Assembly: GCA_041281825.1 (NCBI GenBank)
Contig: CP166298.1
Coordinates: 1,612,001-1,676,000, forward strand
Direction of reading: 5' to 3'
Length of the DNA stretch: 64,000 nt
DNA from: Paenibacillus_D tarimensis_A
GTDB lineage: Bacteria > Bacillota > Bacilli > Paenibacillales > Paenibacillaceae
Shown here: positions 45,240-54,375 of the stretch, piece by piece
Layout: each line of letters opens with the position of its first letter
Position numbering within the stretch: the stretch's first letter is position 1
The notes under the pieces: generated by a model
Told to the model about the DNA's origin: nothing
Seen by the model: the letters and a program-made list of their open reading frames with translations, nothing else
Database searches by the model: none
Made by a program: the position numbers and the translations under genes

Positions 45240-46406
45240 ATGGTAGAGAAATTCAGACTTGATCTGAGCTCGTTTCCTAAAGAGCTTCATCTGCTGCTAG
45301 ATTTCATAAGAGTGGAAAATGATCCGAAGGCTTCGGAAAATCTAAATCATATAAGTTCGGATATCGATTGGGAATATTTCATCGAGCTGGCCGAACATCA
45401 TCGGGTATATCCGCTCGTGTATACCAATTTGAAAAAGTTGACTGTTCATTCCGTTCCCGCGCATGTCGAGAAAAGGCTCTATATTGATTACACCCGAAAT
45501 ACGTTTCAGATGCTTTATCTAAGCTCGGAAATTGTGAATGTGTGCAAACTCTTTGACGAACATCAAATTCAGAACATCGTATTAAAAGGACCGGTGCTGG
45601 CGGAAGCGCTATACGGGAACATATCCCTGAGAACTTCCAAGGATATTGATATCCTTATTCCTGTTTCCGATGTCGAGAAAGCCGAACAAATTCTTGTCAC
45701 TGCCGGTTATGAAGCGGAGTGCGATATCCGTAGTTGTTTCAGGGACAAGAAATGGATGAAGCTGGAACACCATGTTTCCTATATGCATCCCAAGACCGGG
45801 GTTCAAATTGAAATCCATTGGAGACTGAATCCTGAAACGGGCACGGAGCCGACTTTCGAAGAGTTGCGTAGACATAGCAGAACAAGCACCATCACCAGCT
45901 ATCCGATCCGAATCCTAGGGTATGAAGATTTGTTTTCCTACCTCGTAAACCATGGAGCCCGGCATGGATGGTTCCGGCTTCGTTGGCTGGCGGATATAGA
46001 CAGGATGGTTCGCCAATCACTGTTTGAGAATATAACGATAAAATCTTTAAGAAAAAACCGTTGCCATCCGGCTGCTGGTCAAACGTTAATCCTGGTATCA
46101 CAGCTATTCCATACTCCAGTCAAAAAAGAGCTGCTATTACCATTTGCCCGCAAGTCTAAGCCGGCAGCTCAAACGGCTATTGATTTTATAAAGGACTGCA
46201 GCAAACCGGACTCGACAACCGTACCGTTCATTCGATACTTGTTACAATTCAAAACAAATAAAGAACGGCTGGCCTTCTTTATTCATCGGCTTCATCCCAG
46301 CCCTAAGGATACGGTCATCTTGCCCTTGCCTCAATATTTGAGCTTCCTGTACTTTCCCTTAAGGCCGGTGTTATGGGTCTGGCGGCAGCTAAAGCAGCAA
46401 GCATAA
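45240..46406 (+). CDS. Nucleotidyltransferase-family protein of the lasso locus
   Basis: The product has 388 residues from ATG 45240 (AAGGGGAA upstream). It belongs to the NTP_transf_5 type (PF14907): the helical N-terminus and VLKGPVLAEALYGNISLRTS are followed by KDIDILIP with the Asp-x-Asp metal site, then HVSYMHPKTGVQIEIHWRL. From memory such genes accompany several Bacillales lasso clusters. They may add a nucleotide or another group to the peptide, or detoxify it, but no product is proven. The 19 bases after B1 and the shared direction indicate one operon. Confidence 0.85.
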   Translation: MVEKFRLDLSSFPKELHLLLDFIRVENDPKASENLNHISSDIDWEYFIELAEHHRVYPLVYTNLKKLTVHSVPAHVEKRLYIDYTRNTFQMLYLSSEIVNVCKLFDEHQIQNIVLKGPVLAEALYGNISLRTSKDIDILIPVSDVEKAEQILVTAGYEAECDIRSCFRDKKWMKLEHHVSYMHPKTGVQIEIHWRLNPETGTEPTFEELRRHSRTSTITSYPIRILGYEDLFSYLVNHGARHGWFRLRWLADIDRMVRQSLFENITIKSLRKNRCHPAAGQTLILVSQLFHTPVKKELLLPFARKSKPAAQTAIDFIKDCSKPDSTTVPFIRYLLQFKTNKERLAFFIHRLHPSPKDTVILPLPQYLSFLYFPLRPVLWVWRQLKQQA

Positions 46407-46425
46407 TAACCCGGCAGGGAGTCGG

Positions 46426-46452
46426 ATCCGCAACGAATCTTGGAGGTCTGTG
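46426..46452 (+). repeat. Vestige of the exporter gene 3' end upstream of cyclase C1
   Basis: ATCCGCAACGAATC, one mismatch, TGGAGGTCT, one mismatch, TGATGAG is shared by 46426-46457 and 52131-52162. At 52131 it is the last codons of the exporter D plus the start of C2. At 46426 it is non-coding. The match shows that C1 was copied from the D-C2 junction. Confidence 0.75.
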
Positions 46453-48384
46453 ATGAGTGCAATTACCGGTATATATCATCTGAATCGAGAACATGTTCTA
46501 CTTGACGATAGTCAAGCACTTATGCATGCCTTGCACCATTACCCTTCCGATTCCATTCAGAATTGGTATGCGGGAGAAATTTTTCTTGGGTGCCACGCTC
46601 AATGGATCACCCCGGAATCGATTGACGAACAGCTTCCTTACTATAACAGCGAACTTAAACTCGCGATCACAGCGGATGCGATTGTGGATAACCGGCAGGA
46701 ATTGTTCGAACGTCTGCAGATTGAGCATGCACACCGTATGAAGATGCCGGACAGTGAGCTGATTCTGCTGGCCTATCATCGCTGGGGCTTTGAGTCGCCA
46801 AAGTTTCTTGTAGGCGATTTCGCTTTTGTCATCTGGGATGAAAGAAACAAAACGATGTTCGGAGCGCGGGATTTGCCGGGAAATCGTTCGCTGTACTACA
46901 ACCTGCATGGAGACCGGTTTGCCTTCAGCACGATGATCTCTCCGCTGCTTCATTTACCGGGGGTGAAGAAACAACTTAATGAAGCCTGGATGGCGGAGTT
47001 TCTGTCTATCCCGATCTTGCTGGACAGCACCGATTACCATGCAACGGCATATCGGAATATTTATCAGCTCCCTCCTGCGCATACGATTAAAGTTGTTAAC
47101 GGGATAGTGTCCATTACTCAATATGCCTCTCTGGCAGCTTCAGACAAGCTTCAGCTGAAATCAAACGGCGAATATGAGGAAGCATTTCGTGATGTTTTCC
47201 GGACCGTTGTTCAATCAAAGCTTCGAACATTCCGGCAGGTTGGCGCAACATTGAGCGGGGGGCTGGATTCCGGCGCTGTCGTCAGCTTCGCAGCAGGGCC
47301 ATTGCAGCAGGAAGGAAAAACGCTGCGTACATATAGCTATATCCCTGTTGAAGATTTCACAGATTGGACACCTGGGAGCAGAATGGCTAATGAAAGTCCT
47401 TTTATCCGCGAGATTGTGCGGCATGTAGCAAATATTTCGGACAATTATCTGGATTTCGCAGGAAGAAACTCTTATTCAGAGGTCGATGATTGGCTGGAAC
47501 TGCTGGAATCGCCGTATAAATTTTTTGAAAATTCATTTTGGATCAGGGGGATTTATGAGCAGGCCAGTCAGCAAGGCATAGGCGTGCTGTTGACAGGGGC
47601 AAGAGGCAATTTCTCAATTTCCTGGGGACCGGCATTGAATTATTACGTTCAGTTATTTAGAAAACTTCGCCTGCTTCATTTCTACCGGGAGATAAAATCG
47701 TATAGCCAGCGTATGCGTGTCGGGAGGTCTCGTCTGCTGCCCCTTATCACCAGGGAAGCTTTTCCAATCTTGACGAAGCGTTCTCCCAGCAAGGGTAATG
47801 ACGATGAGCCGCTGTTAATCCATCCTGATTTTGCGGCAAAGACGAATGTATTCGATCGACTTCGAAATCAGGATGTCGGATTAACGCCCTCATCAATAGA
47901 TCCGTTGATTGAAAGGGAAAGTTACTTTAATAACCTGGCGATTATGAATATGCAAGGGACATCCGGTGCAAAAATGTCACTGCGATATCGATTATGGGAA
48001 AGAGACCCGACATGCGATCCGAGAGTTGTCCGCTTTTGTTTGTCACTGCCAATTGAACAATATGTGCAACAAGGTTTGGACCGTGCGTTAATTCGACGAG
48101 CGACCAAAGGTTATTTACCGGATTCCGTCAGAATGAATCAACGTGTTCGAGGTGTACAAGGCGCGGATTGGGTGCATCGTTTAATACCCGTATGGAATCG
48201 ATTCAATGATGAAATTGATGAACTATGCAAAGACAGCAATATGTCATCTCTGCTTAATGTGGATCAAATCAAACAATATCTTGTGAAAGTCGGCAGCACC
48301 CCGAGGCCTGAATGTGCTTTCGATCCGGAAATGAGATTTTTGATGCGGGGGTTGATCGCATACCGATTTATGAAACGGTTCTGA
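46453..48384 (+). CDS. Lasso macrolactam synthetase C1, asparagine-synthetase-like
   Basis: The product has 643 residues from ATG 46453, with GGAGG before it. The N-terminal glutaminase-like domain lacks the nucleophile Cys (it starts MSAITGIYH), as in lasso cyclases. WDERNKTMFGARDLPGNRSLYY is present. The C-terminal ATP pyrophosphatase domain has the PP-loop GATLSGGLDSGAVVSF. It activates the ring Asp as an AMP ester and closes the macrolactam with the N-terminal amine. It is very similar over its length to C2 (52158). It lies directly before precursors A1 and A2, which suggests they are its substrates. Confidence 0.93.
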   Translation: MSAITGIYHLNREHVLLDDSQALMHALHHYPSDSIQNWYAGEIFLGCHAQWITPESIDEQLPYYNSELKLAITADAIVDNRQELFERLQIEHAHRMKMPDSELILLAYHRWGFESPKFLVGDFAFVIWDERNKTMFGARDLPGNRSLYYNLHGDRFAFSTMISPLLHLPGVKKQLNEAWMAEFLSIPILLDSTDYHATAYRNIYQLPPAHTIKVVNGIVSITQYASLAASDKLQLKSNGEYEEAFRDVFRTVVQSKLRTFRQVGATLSGGLDSGAVVSFAAGPLQQEGKTLRTYSYIPVEDFTDWTPGSRMANESPFIREIVRHVANISDNYLDFAGRNSYSEVDDWLELLESPYKFFENSFWIRGIYEQASQQGIGVLLTGARGNFSISWGPALNYYVQLFRKLRLLHFYREIKSYSQRMRVGRSRLLPLITREAFPILTKRSPSKGNDDEPLLIHPDFAAKTNVFDRLRNQDVGLTPSSIDPLIERESYFNNLAIMNMQGTSGAKMSLRYRLWERDPTCDPRVVRFCLSLPIEQYVQQGLDRALIRRATKGYLPDSVRMNQRVRGVQGADWVHRLIPVWNRFNDEIDELCKDSNMSSLLNVDQIKQYLVKVGSTPRPECAFDPEMRFLMRGLIAYRFMKRF

Positions 48385-48411
48385 CAAGAACGACGGGAGG
48401 AGGTGAAGTCA

Positions 48412-48585
48412 ATGGAAAAGAAAAATTGGCAATCCCCGGAATTGGATGTGCTTGATGTCAACATGACTATGCTGGGACAAGGTACAAAATGGATGGACTG
48501 GACTTATGTAGGCGGACAAATGGATCTTGATATTTCCGATGATCCGTCCAGCGGTATCCCTGCTTCGGGAATTCCGATATCGTAA
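48412..48585 (+). CDS. Lasso precursor A1
   Basis: The product has 57 residues from ATG 48412 (GGAGGTGA upstream). A GTG three codons earlier is less likely. The leader is MEKKNWQSPELDVLDVNMTM, with the WxxP recognition motif and Thr at -2. The core starts LGQGTKWMD, giving a 9-residue ring from Leu1 to Asp9, and continues to a total of 37 residues. It ends in Ser, the position phosphorylated in paeninodin by its kinase. The ring pattern xGxGT resembles paeninodin. Ring and cleavage site are inferred from family rules. Confidence 0.88.
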   Translation: MEKKNWQSPELDVLDVNMTMLGQGTKWMDWTYVGGQMDLDISDDPSSGIPASGIPIS

Positions 48586-48641
48586 TCACCAATGAATCAA
48601 TCCTCTGATCACATAACGGTTATTGAAAGGAGGTGAAAGCA

Positions 48642-48806
48642 ATGGAAAAGAAAAATTGGCAATCCCCGGAGTTGGATGTCCTTGATGTCAGCATGACTAT
48701 GCTGGGGCGAGGTACAAAGTATACTGACTGGACTTTTATAGGCGGACAATTGGATCTTGATATTACCGATACTCCGACTCCTCCTCCTGGAGTACCTGTA
48801 TCATAA
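48642..48806 (+). CDS. Lasso precursor A2
   Basis: The product has 54 residues with AAGGAGGTGA before the ATG. The leader differs from A1 in one residue. The core starts LGRGTKYTDW, ring Leu1-Asp9, and runs 34 residues with the block GGQLDLDITD, also seen in A1 with small changes. It ends Pro-Val-Ser. It is a paralogue of A1, 56 bases downstream. The long tail of 25 residues behind the ring is unusual. Confidence 0.9.
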   Translation: MEKKNWQSPELDVLDVSMTMLGRGTKYTDWTFIGGQLDLDITDTPTPPPGVPVS

Positions 48807-48832
48807 TCGGCAATGATCGGCAATTACTTATG

Positions 48833-48877
48833 CCCTTATACATAGAGAACAATGTATAAGGGCCCCCTTTACGGGGG
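48833..48877 (+). other. Tandem hairpins between precursor A2 and the kinase gene
   Basis: CCCTTATACAT (48833-48843) and ATGTATAAGGG (48852-48862) form a perfect 11-bp stem with an 8-base loop. Directly after it CCCCC-TTTAC-GGGGG (48863-48877) forms a second stem that covers the GGGGG part of the likely ribosome site at 48873-48880. They could reduce expression of the downstream enzymes relative to the precursors. Confidence 0.7.
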
Positions 48878-48893
48878 AAGCGCATCTTATAAG

Positions 48894-49832
48894 GTGAGGG
48901 TGAGGGAGATTATACCTACTGCTAAACAAACGCTCTATAAAGCATTTGGGATGATCGTAGCGAGCGAGATCGCGCTTCCGGAATTATTGCAAGTCGAATA
49001 TCCGGAGAATGGTGCGGATATCGAAATTCAATTTTCAGATTTGACTGGTTTATGGAATGAGCTTGATCATTACGAGGAGTATTATGCTTTCAAAGAAGAT
49101 CAATTCTTGGTTAACGTTCCGGAGGTTGCAATATTCTGTATCAAAGGCGGCAGCCAAATCTATGTCTCGCCAGAGTCAAGCGCAGAAGAAAATAAAATTC
49201 GTCTCTACTTGTTAGGGACATGTATGGGTGCAATATTAATGCAGCGCAAGATCCTCCCTTTGCATGGCAGCGCGGTTGTCATCGACGGCAAAGCCTACGC
49301 ATTCGTCGGTGATTCCGGAGCAGGGAAATCTACGCTTGCCGCAGCATTTCTTGATCGCGGTTATCCGTTGTTAAGCGACGATGTCATAGCGGTGTCCCTT
49401 TCAGAAAGCAATCAACCTGTTGTTATCCCGGCTTATCCGCAGCAGAAGCTTTGGGAGGAAAGCATTGTGCGATTGGGTATGGAGACCGGGAATTACTCGC
49501 CATTGTATTTGTCCAAGTATGCAGTGCCGGTATCCCGTAAATTTTACAGGGATCCCGTCCCGTTGGCCGGTATTTATGAACTAGTAAAGTCGCCAGAGGA
49601 TCAAATTGAAATGAAGCAAATTAAGGGACTCGAACGGTTTCCGCTGCTTCGTTACCATACTTACCGCAATTTTCTTATTCCGAAGCTTGGTTTAGATCAG
49701 TGGCACTTTCTGGCTACTGCAGCGATTCTGGGCCGGATTGAAGTGAATCGGATCCGCCGGCCGATATCGGGCTTCAGCGTTAACCAAATCGTATTGCAAT
49801 TATTAAGTACATTAAAATCAAGGGAAGTATGA
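48894..49832 (+). CDS. HPr-kinase-like lasso peptide tail kinase
   Basis: The product has 312 residues from GTG 48894. The ATG at 48852 is rejected because it lies inside a hairpin stem without a ribosome site. An N-terminal beta region (YKAFGMIVASEIALPEL) is followed by an HPrK/P-like domain: LHGSAVVIDGKAYAFVGDSG, the P-loop GDSGAGKST, and LLSDDVIAVS. The homologue PadeK phosphorylates the C-terminal Ser of the paeninodin precursor. All four precursors here end in Ser. The start remains uncertain: GTG 48900 is also possible. Confidence 0.88.
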   Translation: MRVREIIPTAKQTLYKAFGMIVASEIALPELLQVEYPENGADIEIQFSDLTGLWNELDHYEEYYAFKEDQFLVNVPEVAIFCIKGGSQIYVSPESSAEENKIRLYLLGTCMGAILMQRKILPLHGSAVVIDGKAYAFVGDSGAGKSTLAAAFLDRGYPLLSDDVIAVSLSESNQPVVIPAYPQQKLWEESIVRLGMETGNYSPLYLSKYAVPVSRKFYRDPVPLAGIYELVKSPEDQIEMKQIKGLERFPLLRYHTYRNFLIPKLGLDQWHFLATAAILGRIEVNRIRRPISGFSVNQIVLQLLSTLKSREV

Positions 49833-49844
49833 GGGCGATGGACA

Positions 49845-50318
49845 TTGCGGAATAAAGTCAAGAAGTTTCTTGGAATGCCGGGAAGGAAGAAGCTGCTTCA
49901 TGTTGAAGCCTGGATCTTCTTAGGCTGGGCGAGAATTCTGAAACTGCTCCCATTCTCCAAAGTAGCGCCAACATTAGGAAAACATATGGTAGAGACGCCT
50001 CATAGCCATAACAAAGAGGATGAGTATATAATCGGTCAGATTGCCCGTGCCATTGACTTGATGAGCCGTCACACCTGGTGGGAAAGCATGTGTCTTGTTA
50101 AAGCGATTGCCGCAATGAAAATGCTCGAGAGGCGGGGCATCGGCAGCACATTGTATATGGGAACGGCCAAAGATGAAAATGGCAAACTGATTGCCCATGC
50201 ATGGCTGCGCTGCGGTCCCTATTATATCACCGGATTTGAAGTCATGCATCAATTTACTGTCGTCGGTGTTTTCGGCAAATCGCTTCAGCGCAGTGATGAG
50301 AAAAGGAGTTTTGCGTAA
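49845..50318 (+). CDS. Lasso leader peptidase B2, transglutaminase-like
   Basis: The product has 157 residues from TTG 49845, with GAGGG nine bases upstream inside the end of the kinase gene. It is of the Transglut_core3 type (PF13471): TWWESMCLVKAIAAMKMLER contains the catalytic Cys, and GKLIAHAWLRCG the catalytic His. It cleaves the precursor after the leader, with help of B1. There is only one B2 gene, so it must serve all four precursors. Confidence 0.92.
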   Translation: MRNKVKKFLGMPGRKKLLHVEAWIFLGWARILKLLPFSKVAPTLGKHMVETPHSHNKEDEYIIGQIARAIDLMSRHTWWESMCLVKAIAAMKMLERRGIGSTLYMGTAKDENGKLIAHAWLRCGPYYITGFEVMHQFTVVGVFGKSLQRSDEKRSFA

Positions 50319-50346
50319 ATATCCGACAGAGAGAAGAGTGTAAGTT

Positions 50347-52158
50347 ATGAGACACTTAATGATCTATCTCAAGAAACTCCATGCCTTCGCAGGGATCAAA
50401 CTATATATTAATTTAATCGGGATGTCGGTCATCAGTTTAATCGAAGGCTTTGGAATCCTGATGCTGGTTCCGATGCTAGGCATAATAGGCATAGTAGAAG
50501 CGGGAGAAATACCTGTTGTATCTGCGTTATTTGAACCTTTGCAGCATCTGCCGGGGCACATAAATTTACCAGTCGTTTTGGGCATTTTTGTTGCAATTAT
50601 AGTGGTGCAGGCAGTGTTGAAACGGTTTCAGACGAAGCAAAATGTAGGGATTCAACAGGGTTTTATGAGGAGTATCAGGCTGGAAATCTATCAAGGTCTG
50701 CTGCAGGCAAACTGGTCGTTTTTTGTCCGACAAAGAAAGTCCGACTTCAACCATGTCATGACGCAGGAATTAGCCCGAGTCGGGCAAGGGACCATGATGT
50801 CCTTAAGTTTGTCAACGACAATTCTGTTCACCGTCATTCAGATCGGATTGGCTTTCTGGCTGTCCCCGCAGCTTACCGCGGCCGTCTTGGGCTGCGGACT
50901 CATACTGGCGTTCTTCTCCCGCAGATTCGTCAAACGCGCGAAAACGCTGGGAGATCAAAACTCGGAAATTTCCCGCAGCTTCATGGGCGGGATGACCGAC
51001 CATTTCAACGGTATTAAGGATATCAAGAGCAATCGGCTCGAAGAGATTCATCTGGCGTGGTTCCGAAATCTTTGCCGCCGCATGGAGCACAATTTCAATA
51101 ATTTTGCGGCTGTTCAAGCCAATTCCCAATTCATCTACCGGACATCGTCGGCGGTATTGATCGCTTTATTCGTTTATTTATCGCTGGAGACGTTTCACGT
51201 CCCGGTGGAGGAGCTGCTTCTGGTCGTAATCATATTCTCACGTTTGTGGCCTCGGTTCATGTCGTTGCAATCGAGCTGGGAACAAATCGTCACCACGATA
51301 CCTGCCTTTAAAAGCTTGCTTAATTTAAAGAGAGAGTATGAACTGGAGCAAGAAATGGATATTCAAATCCATACAAACATCGATAATCCGATTCGCATAG
51401 AACAAGGGATTGAATGCCGAAATGTCTACTTTCGGTATGACCGTGAGCAACCATCCTATGCGCTTCAAGATATAAATCTTCGTATTCCCGCCAATAGCAT
51501 GACGGCGGTTGTCGGCAAATCCGGTGCAGGCAAAAGCACTCTGATCGATCTTCTTATCGGGCTCACTCAGCCGGAGCGCGGACAGGTGCTTGCGGACGGA
51601 TTTCCGCTTACAGGATCTCAAGCGATAGCGTTTCGCAATACGGTCAGTTACGTATCGCAAGATCCGTTCCTATTCCATGCATCGATTCGTGAGAATCTAA
51701 TGCTCGTCGCACCTGACGCAACCGAAGAACAACTATGGCAGGCACTGGCGTTTTCAGCTGCGGACGATTTCGTTAAAAAATTGCCGAACGGTCTGGATAC
51801 CGTGCTGGGTGACCGGGGAGTCAGGCTTTCCGGAGGAGAACGGCAGAGGGTCGTATTAGCAAGGGCGATTCTGCGCAAGCCGTCCGTCCTTGTATTGGAC
51901 GAAGCGACAAGTGCGCTGGACATTGAGAATGAAGCCAAAATTCAAGGCGCCATCGAACGGTTGAAGGGTCAAATGACCATTATTGTCATCGCTCATCGTT
52001 TATCGACCATCCGCAATGCGGACCAAGTGATCGTGCTGGAAAAAGGCACCGTAATCCAGCAAGGCGGCTATCAGCAGCTGTCGGAAGAGAAACGCGGCAC
52101 GTTCAGCAAGCTTCTGGAGTTTCAGATGCAATCCGCAACGAATCGTGGAGGTCTATGA
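50347..52158 (+). CDS. Lasso peptide ABC exporter D
   Basis: The 603-aa product is a half-transporter. Six membrane segments are in the first ~320 residues. The nucleotide-binding domain has Walker A VVGKSGAGKSTLIDLLIG, signature RLSGGERQRVVLARAIL, Walker B VLVLDEATSALD and the H-loop IVIAHRLSTI. It probably forms a homodimer that exports the mature peptide and provides immunity. There is no N-terminal peptidase domain, in line with a separate B2. Its stop overlaps the start of C2. Confidence 0.93.
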   Translation: MRHLMIYLKKLHAFAGIKLYINLIGMSVISLIEGFGILMLVPMLGIIGIVEAGEIPVVSALFEPLQHLPGHINLPVVLGIFVAIIVVQAVLKRFQTKQNVGIQQGFMRSIRLEIYQGLLQANWSFFVRQRKSDFNHVMTQELARVGQGTMMSLSLSTTILFTVIQIGLAFWLSPQLTAAVLGCGLILAFFSRRFVKRAKTLGDQNSEISRSFMGGMTDHFNGIKDIKSNRLEEIHLAWFRNLCRRMEHNFNNFAAVQANSQFIYRTSSAVLIALFVYLSLETFHVPVEELLLVVIIFSRLWPRFMSLQSSWEQIVTTIPAFKSLLNLKREYELEQEMDIQIHTNIDNPIRIEQGIECRNVYFRYDREQPSYALQDINLRIPANSMTAVVGKSGAGKSTLIDLLIGLTQPERGQVLADGFPLTGSQAIAFRNTVSYVSQDPFLFHASIRENLMLVAPDATEEQLWQALAFSAADDFVKKLPNGLDTVLGDRGVRLSGGERQRVVLARAILRKPSVLVLDEATSALDIENEAKIQGAIERLKGQMTIIVIAHRLSTIRNADQVIVLEKGTVIQQGGYQQLSEEKRGTFSKLLEFQMQSATNRGGL

Positions 52159-54092
52159 TGAGTGCAATTGCCGGAATATATCAAATGGATAGAGAACATG
52201 TTCTACTTGACGATTGTCAAGCACTCATGCGTGCCTTGCACCGTTACCCTTGCGATTCCGTTCAGGACTGGTACGCCGGGCAGGTTTTTCTCGGGTGCCA
52301 CGCGCAATGGATTACCCCGGAATCGATCAATGAACAGCTGCCTTGCTATCATAGCGAACTTCAACTGGCGATCACGGCGGATGCGATTCTGGATAATCGG
52401 CAGGAATTGTTCGAACGTCTGCAGATTGAACCTGCGCGCCGCTTGAAGATGCCGGACAGCGAGCTGATCCTGCTGGCCTATCATCGCTGGGGCTTTGAGA
52501 CGCCAAAGTTTCTTGTGGGCGATTACGCCCTTGTCATCTGGGATGAAAGAAACAAAATGATGTTCGGAGCGCGGGATCTGCTCGGGAACCGTTCTCTATA
52601 TTACAATCTGCATGAAGGACGGTTTGCCTTCAGCACCGTGATCTCTCCTCTGCTCCATTTACCGGGGATCAAGAAACAGCTTAATGAAGCCTGGATGGCT
52701 GAATTCCTCGCGATCCCTATTATGCTGGATGCGGTTGAGATTCACGGAACCTCTTACCGGGGGATCTATCAGCTTCCTCCCGCTCACCGGTTTACGGTGT
52801 CGGACGGAAAGCTTTCAGTTAGCCGTTACGAGGTGTTGACAGCCCCGTCGGAGCAGCTCCGATTGAGGTCAAACGGCGAATATGTAGAGGCGTTTCGTGA
52901 AGTGTTCCAGACAGCCGTTAATTCCCGCCTTCGAACTTTTCGCCAGGTAGGGGCCGCATTAAGCGGAGGGTTGGATTCAGGCTCCGTTGTCAGCTTTGCC
53001 GCTAATGCGTTAAAAAAGGAAGGAAAAATACTACATACCTTTAGTTACGTTCCTGTGAGCGGCTTTACCGACTGGACGCCTTGGGACAGAGTCGCCGACG
53101 AAAGGCCTTATATTCAAGCCACCGTAGAGCATGTGGGGAATATTCAGGACAATTATTTGGATCTCCCGGACAAAAATCCGGTATCTGAAATCAATGATTG
53201 GCTGGAATTGTTGGAGATGCCATATAAGTTCTTTGAAAACTCCTATTGGATCAGAGGAATTAACGAAAAAGCAAGACAGTCGGGAATCGGTGTACTGTTA
53301 TCCGGGGCATGGGGCAATACAACCATATCATGGGGATCCGCATGGGATTATTACGCTATCCTGCTAAGGAAACTCCGCTTCGTTCAATTTTATCGCGAAC
53401 TGAAGCTTTTCAGCCGGAACATGGGTATCGGCAGATCGCGTCTGCTGCCGGTTATCGGCAAGTGCGCCTTTCCGTTCTTAGACCGTGCCGCTTCACCCCA
53501 ATACCCTGAAATACCGCTGATGATTCATCCGGAATATGCGCAGCGAACAAAAATATTCGAGAAGCTTCGCGATTATGATATCGGATTGTACCCGTCAGGC
53601 GCGGATGTATTGGAAGCAAGAATTAATGAATTCGGGAATTTGGCGCATTCGAATATGCAGGGGATTTCAGGAACAAAGCTATCGCTTCGATATGGTCAAT
53701 GGGATCGGGATCCCACATGCGATCCCAGAGTCGTCCGCTTCTGTTTGTCGCTGCCAATCGAGCAATATGTACAGAACGGAATGGATCGGGCATTGATACG
53801 GCGGTCAACGGAAAGCTATCTTCCCGATAAAGTCCGGCTCAATCAACGGATTCGTGGTGTACAAGGCGTGGACTGGGTTTACCGACTAATTCCGGTATGG
53901 CGAACGATTGCCGATGAACTCCGTCAATTATGTCGAGATCCGGTCGCTCTGGAGCGATTGAATGTCGATCAAGTGAAACAGTCGCTTGCTAAATTCGGAG
54001 ATGCTCCCAAACCGGAGCATGCCATCGATCCGGAGGCAAGATTTCTGATGCGCACGCTGATCGCATACCGTTTCCTGAAACAATTTGCGTAG
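52158..54092 (+). CDS. Lasso macrolactam synthetase C2, asparagine-synthetase-like
   Basis: The 644-aa product starts at one of two adjacent ATG codons (52155 overlaps the exporter stop). It has the same architecture as C1: no N-terminal Cys, FGARDLLGNRSLYY, and PP-loop GAALSGGLDSGSVVSF. It is a close paralogue of C1. It precedes precursors A3 and A4, whose ring is one residue shorter. This suggests each cyclase matches its adjacent pair, but cross-use is possible. Confidence 0.93.
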   Translation: MSAIAGIYQMDREHVLLDDCQALMRALHRYPCDSVQDWYAGQVFLGCHAQWITPESINEQLPCYHSELQLAITADAILDNRQELFERLQIEPARRLKMPDSELILLAYHRWGFETPKFLVGDYALVIWDERNKMMFGARDLLGNRSLYYNLHEGRFAFSTVISPLLHLPGIKKQLNEAWMAEFLAIPIMLDAVEIHGTSYRGIYQLPPAHRFTVSDGKLSVSRYEVLTAPSEQLRLRSNGEYVEAFREVFQTAVNSRLRTFRQVGAALSGGLDSGSVVSFAANALKKEGKILHTFSYVPVSGFTDWTPWDRVADERPYIQATVEHVGNIQDNYLDLPDKNPVSEINDWLELLEMPYKFFENSYWIRGINEKARQSGIGVLLSGAWGNTTISWGSAWDYYAILLRKLRFVQFYRELKLFSRNMGIGRSRLLPVIGKCAFPFLDRAASPQYPEIPLMIHPEYAQRTKIFEKLRDYDIGLYPSGADVLEARINEFGNLAHSNMQGISGTKLSLRYGQWDRDPTCDPRVVRFCLSLPIEQYVQNGMDRALIRRSTESYLPDKVRLNQRIRGVQGVDWVYRLIPVWRTIADELRQLCRDPVALERLNVDQVKQSLAKFGDAPKPEHAIDPEARFLMRTLIAYRFLKQFA

Positions 54093-54124
54093 TGATACTG
54101 CATCCATGAAAGGAGGTGAGCACA

Positions 54125-54265
54125 ATGGAGAAGAAACAATGGCAAACGCCAGCGCTTGACGTTCTTGATGTAAGCATGACAATGAATGGCAGAGGCAATT
54201 GGATTGATTGGAAGAGAGGCGACGCTAATCCGCACACTCCGGGGGCTACACCGCCGGAATCTTAA
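54125..54265 (+). CDS. Lasso precursor A3
   Basis: The product has 46 residues with AAAGGAGGTGAG before the ATG. The leader is MEKKQWQTPALDVLDVSMTM, with WxxP and Thr at -2. The core starts NGRGNWIDW, giving an 8-residue ring from Asn1 to Asp8, and has 26 residues ending PPES. Asn as first core residue is unusual. If cleavage were one residue later the ring would be only seven, so Asn1 is preferred. The C-terminal Ser fits the kinase. Confidence 0.9.
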   Translation: MEKKQWQTPALDVLDVSMTMNGRGNWIDWKRGDANPHTPGATPPES

Positions 54266-54375
54266 AATGTGCCGAACTGACAACCGAACTTATTTTTGAT
54301 GCGTATACTGATTGCATGCCAATTTTTAAAATAATTACCACAATGAAAATGATACCATGAAACGAGGTGAGCACA

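Noticed and set aside
48852..48893. ATG 48852 as start of the kinase gene
   Set aside because: It lies in the stem of a perfect hairpin, without a ribosome site, and the encoded 14 extra residues do not resemble the family N-terminus.
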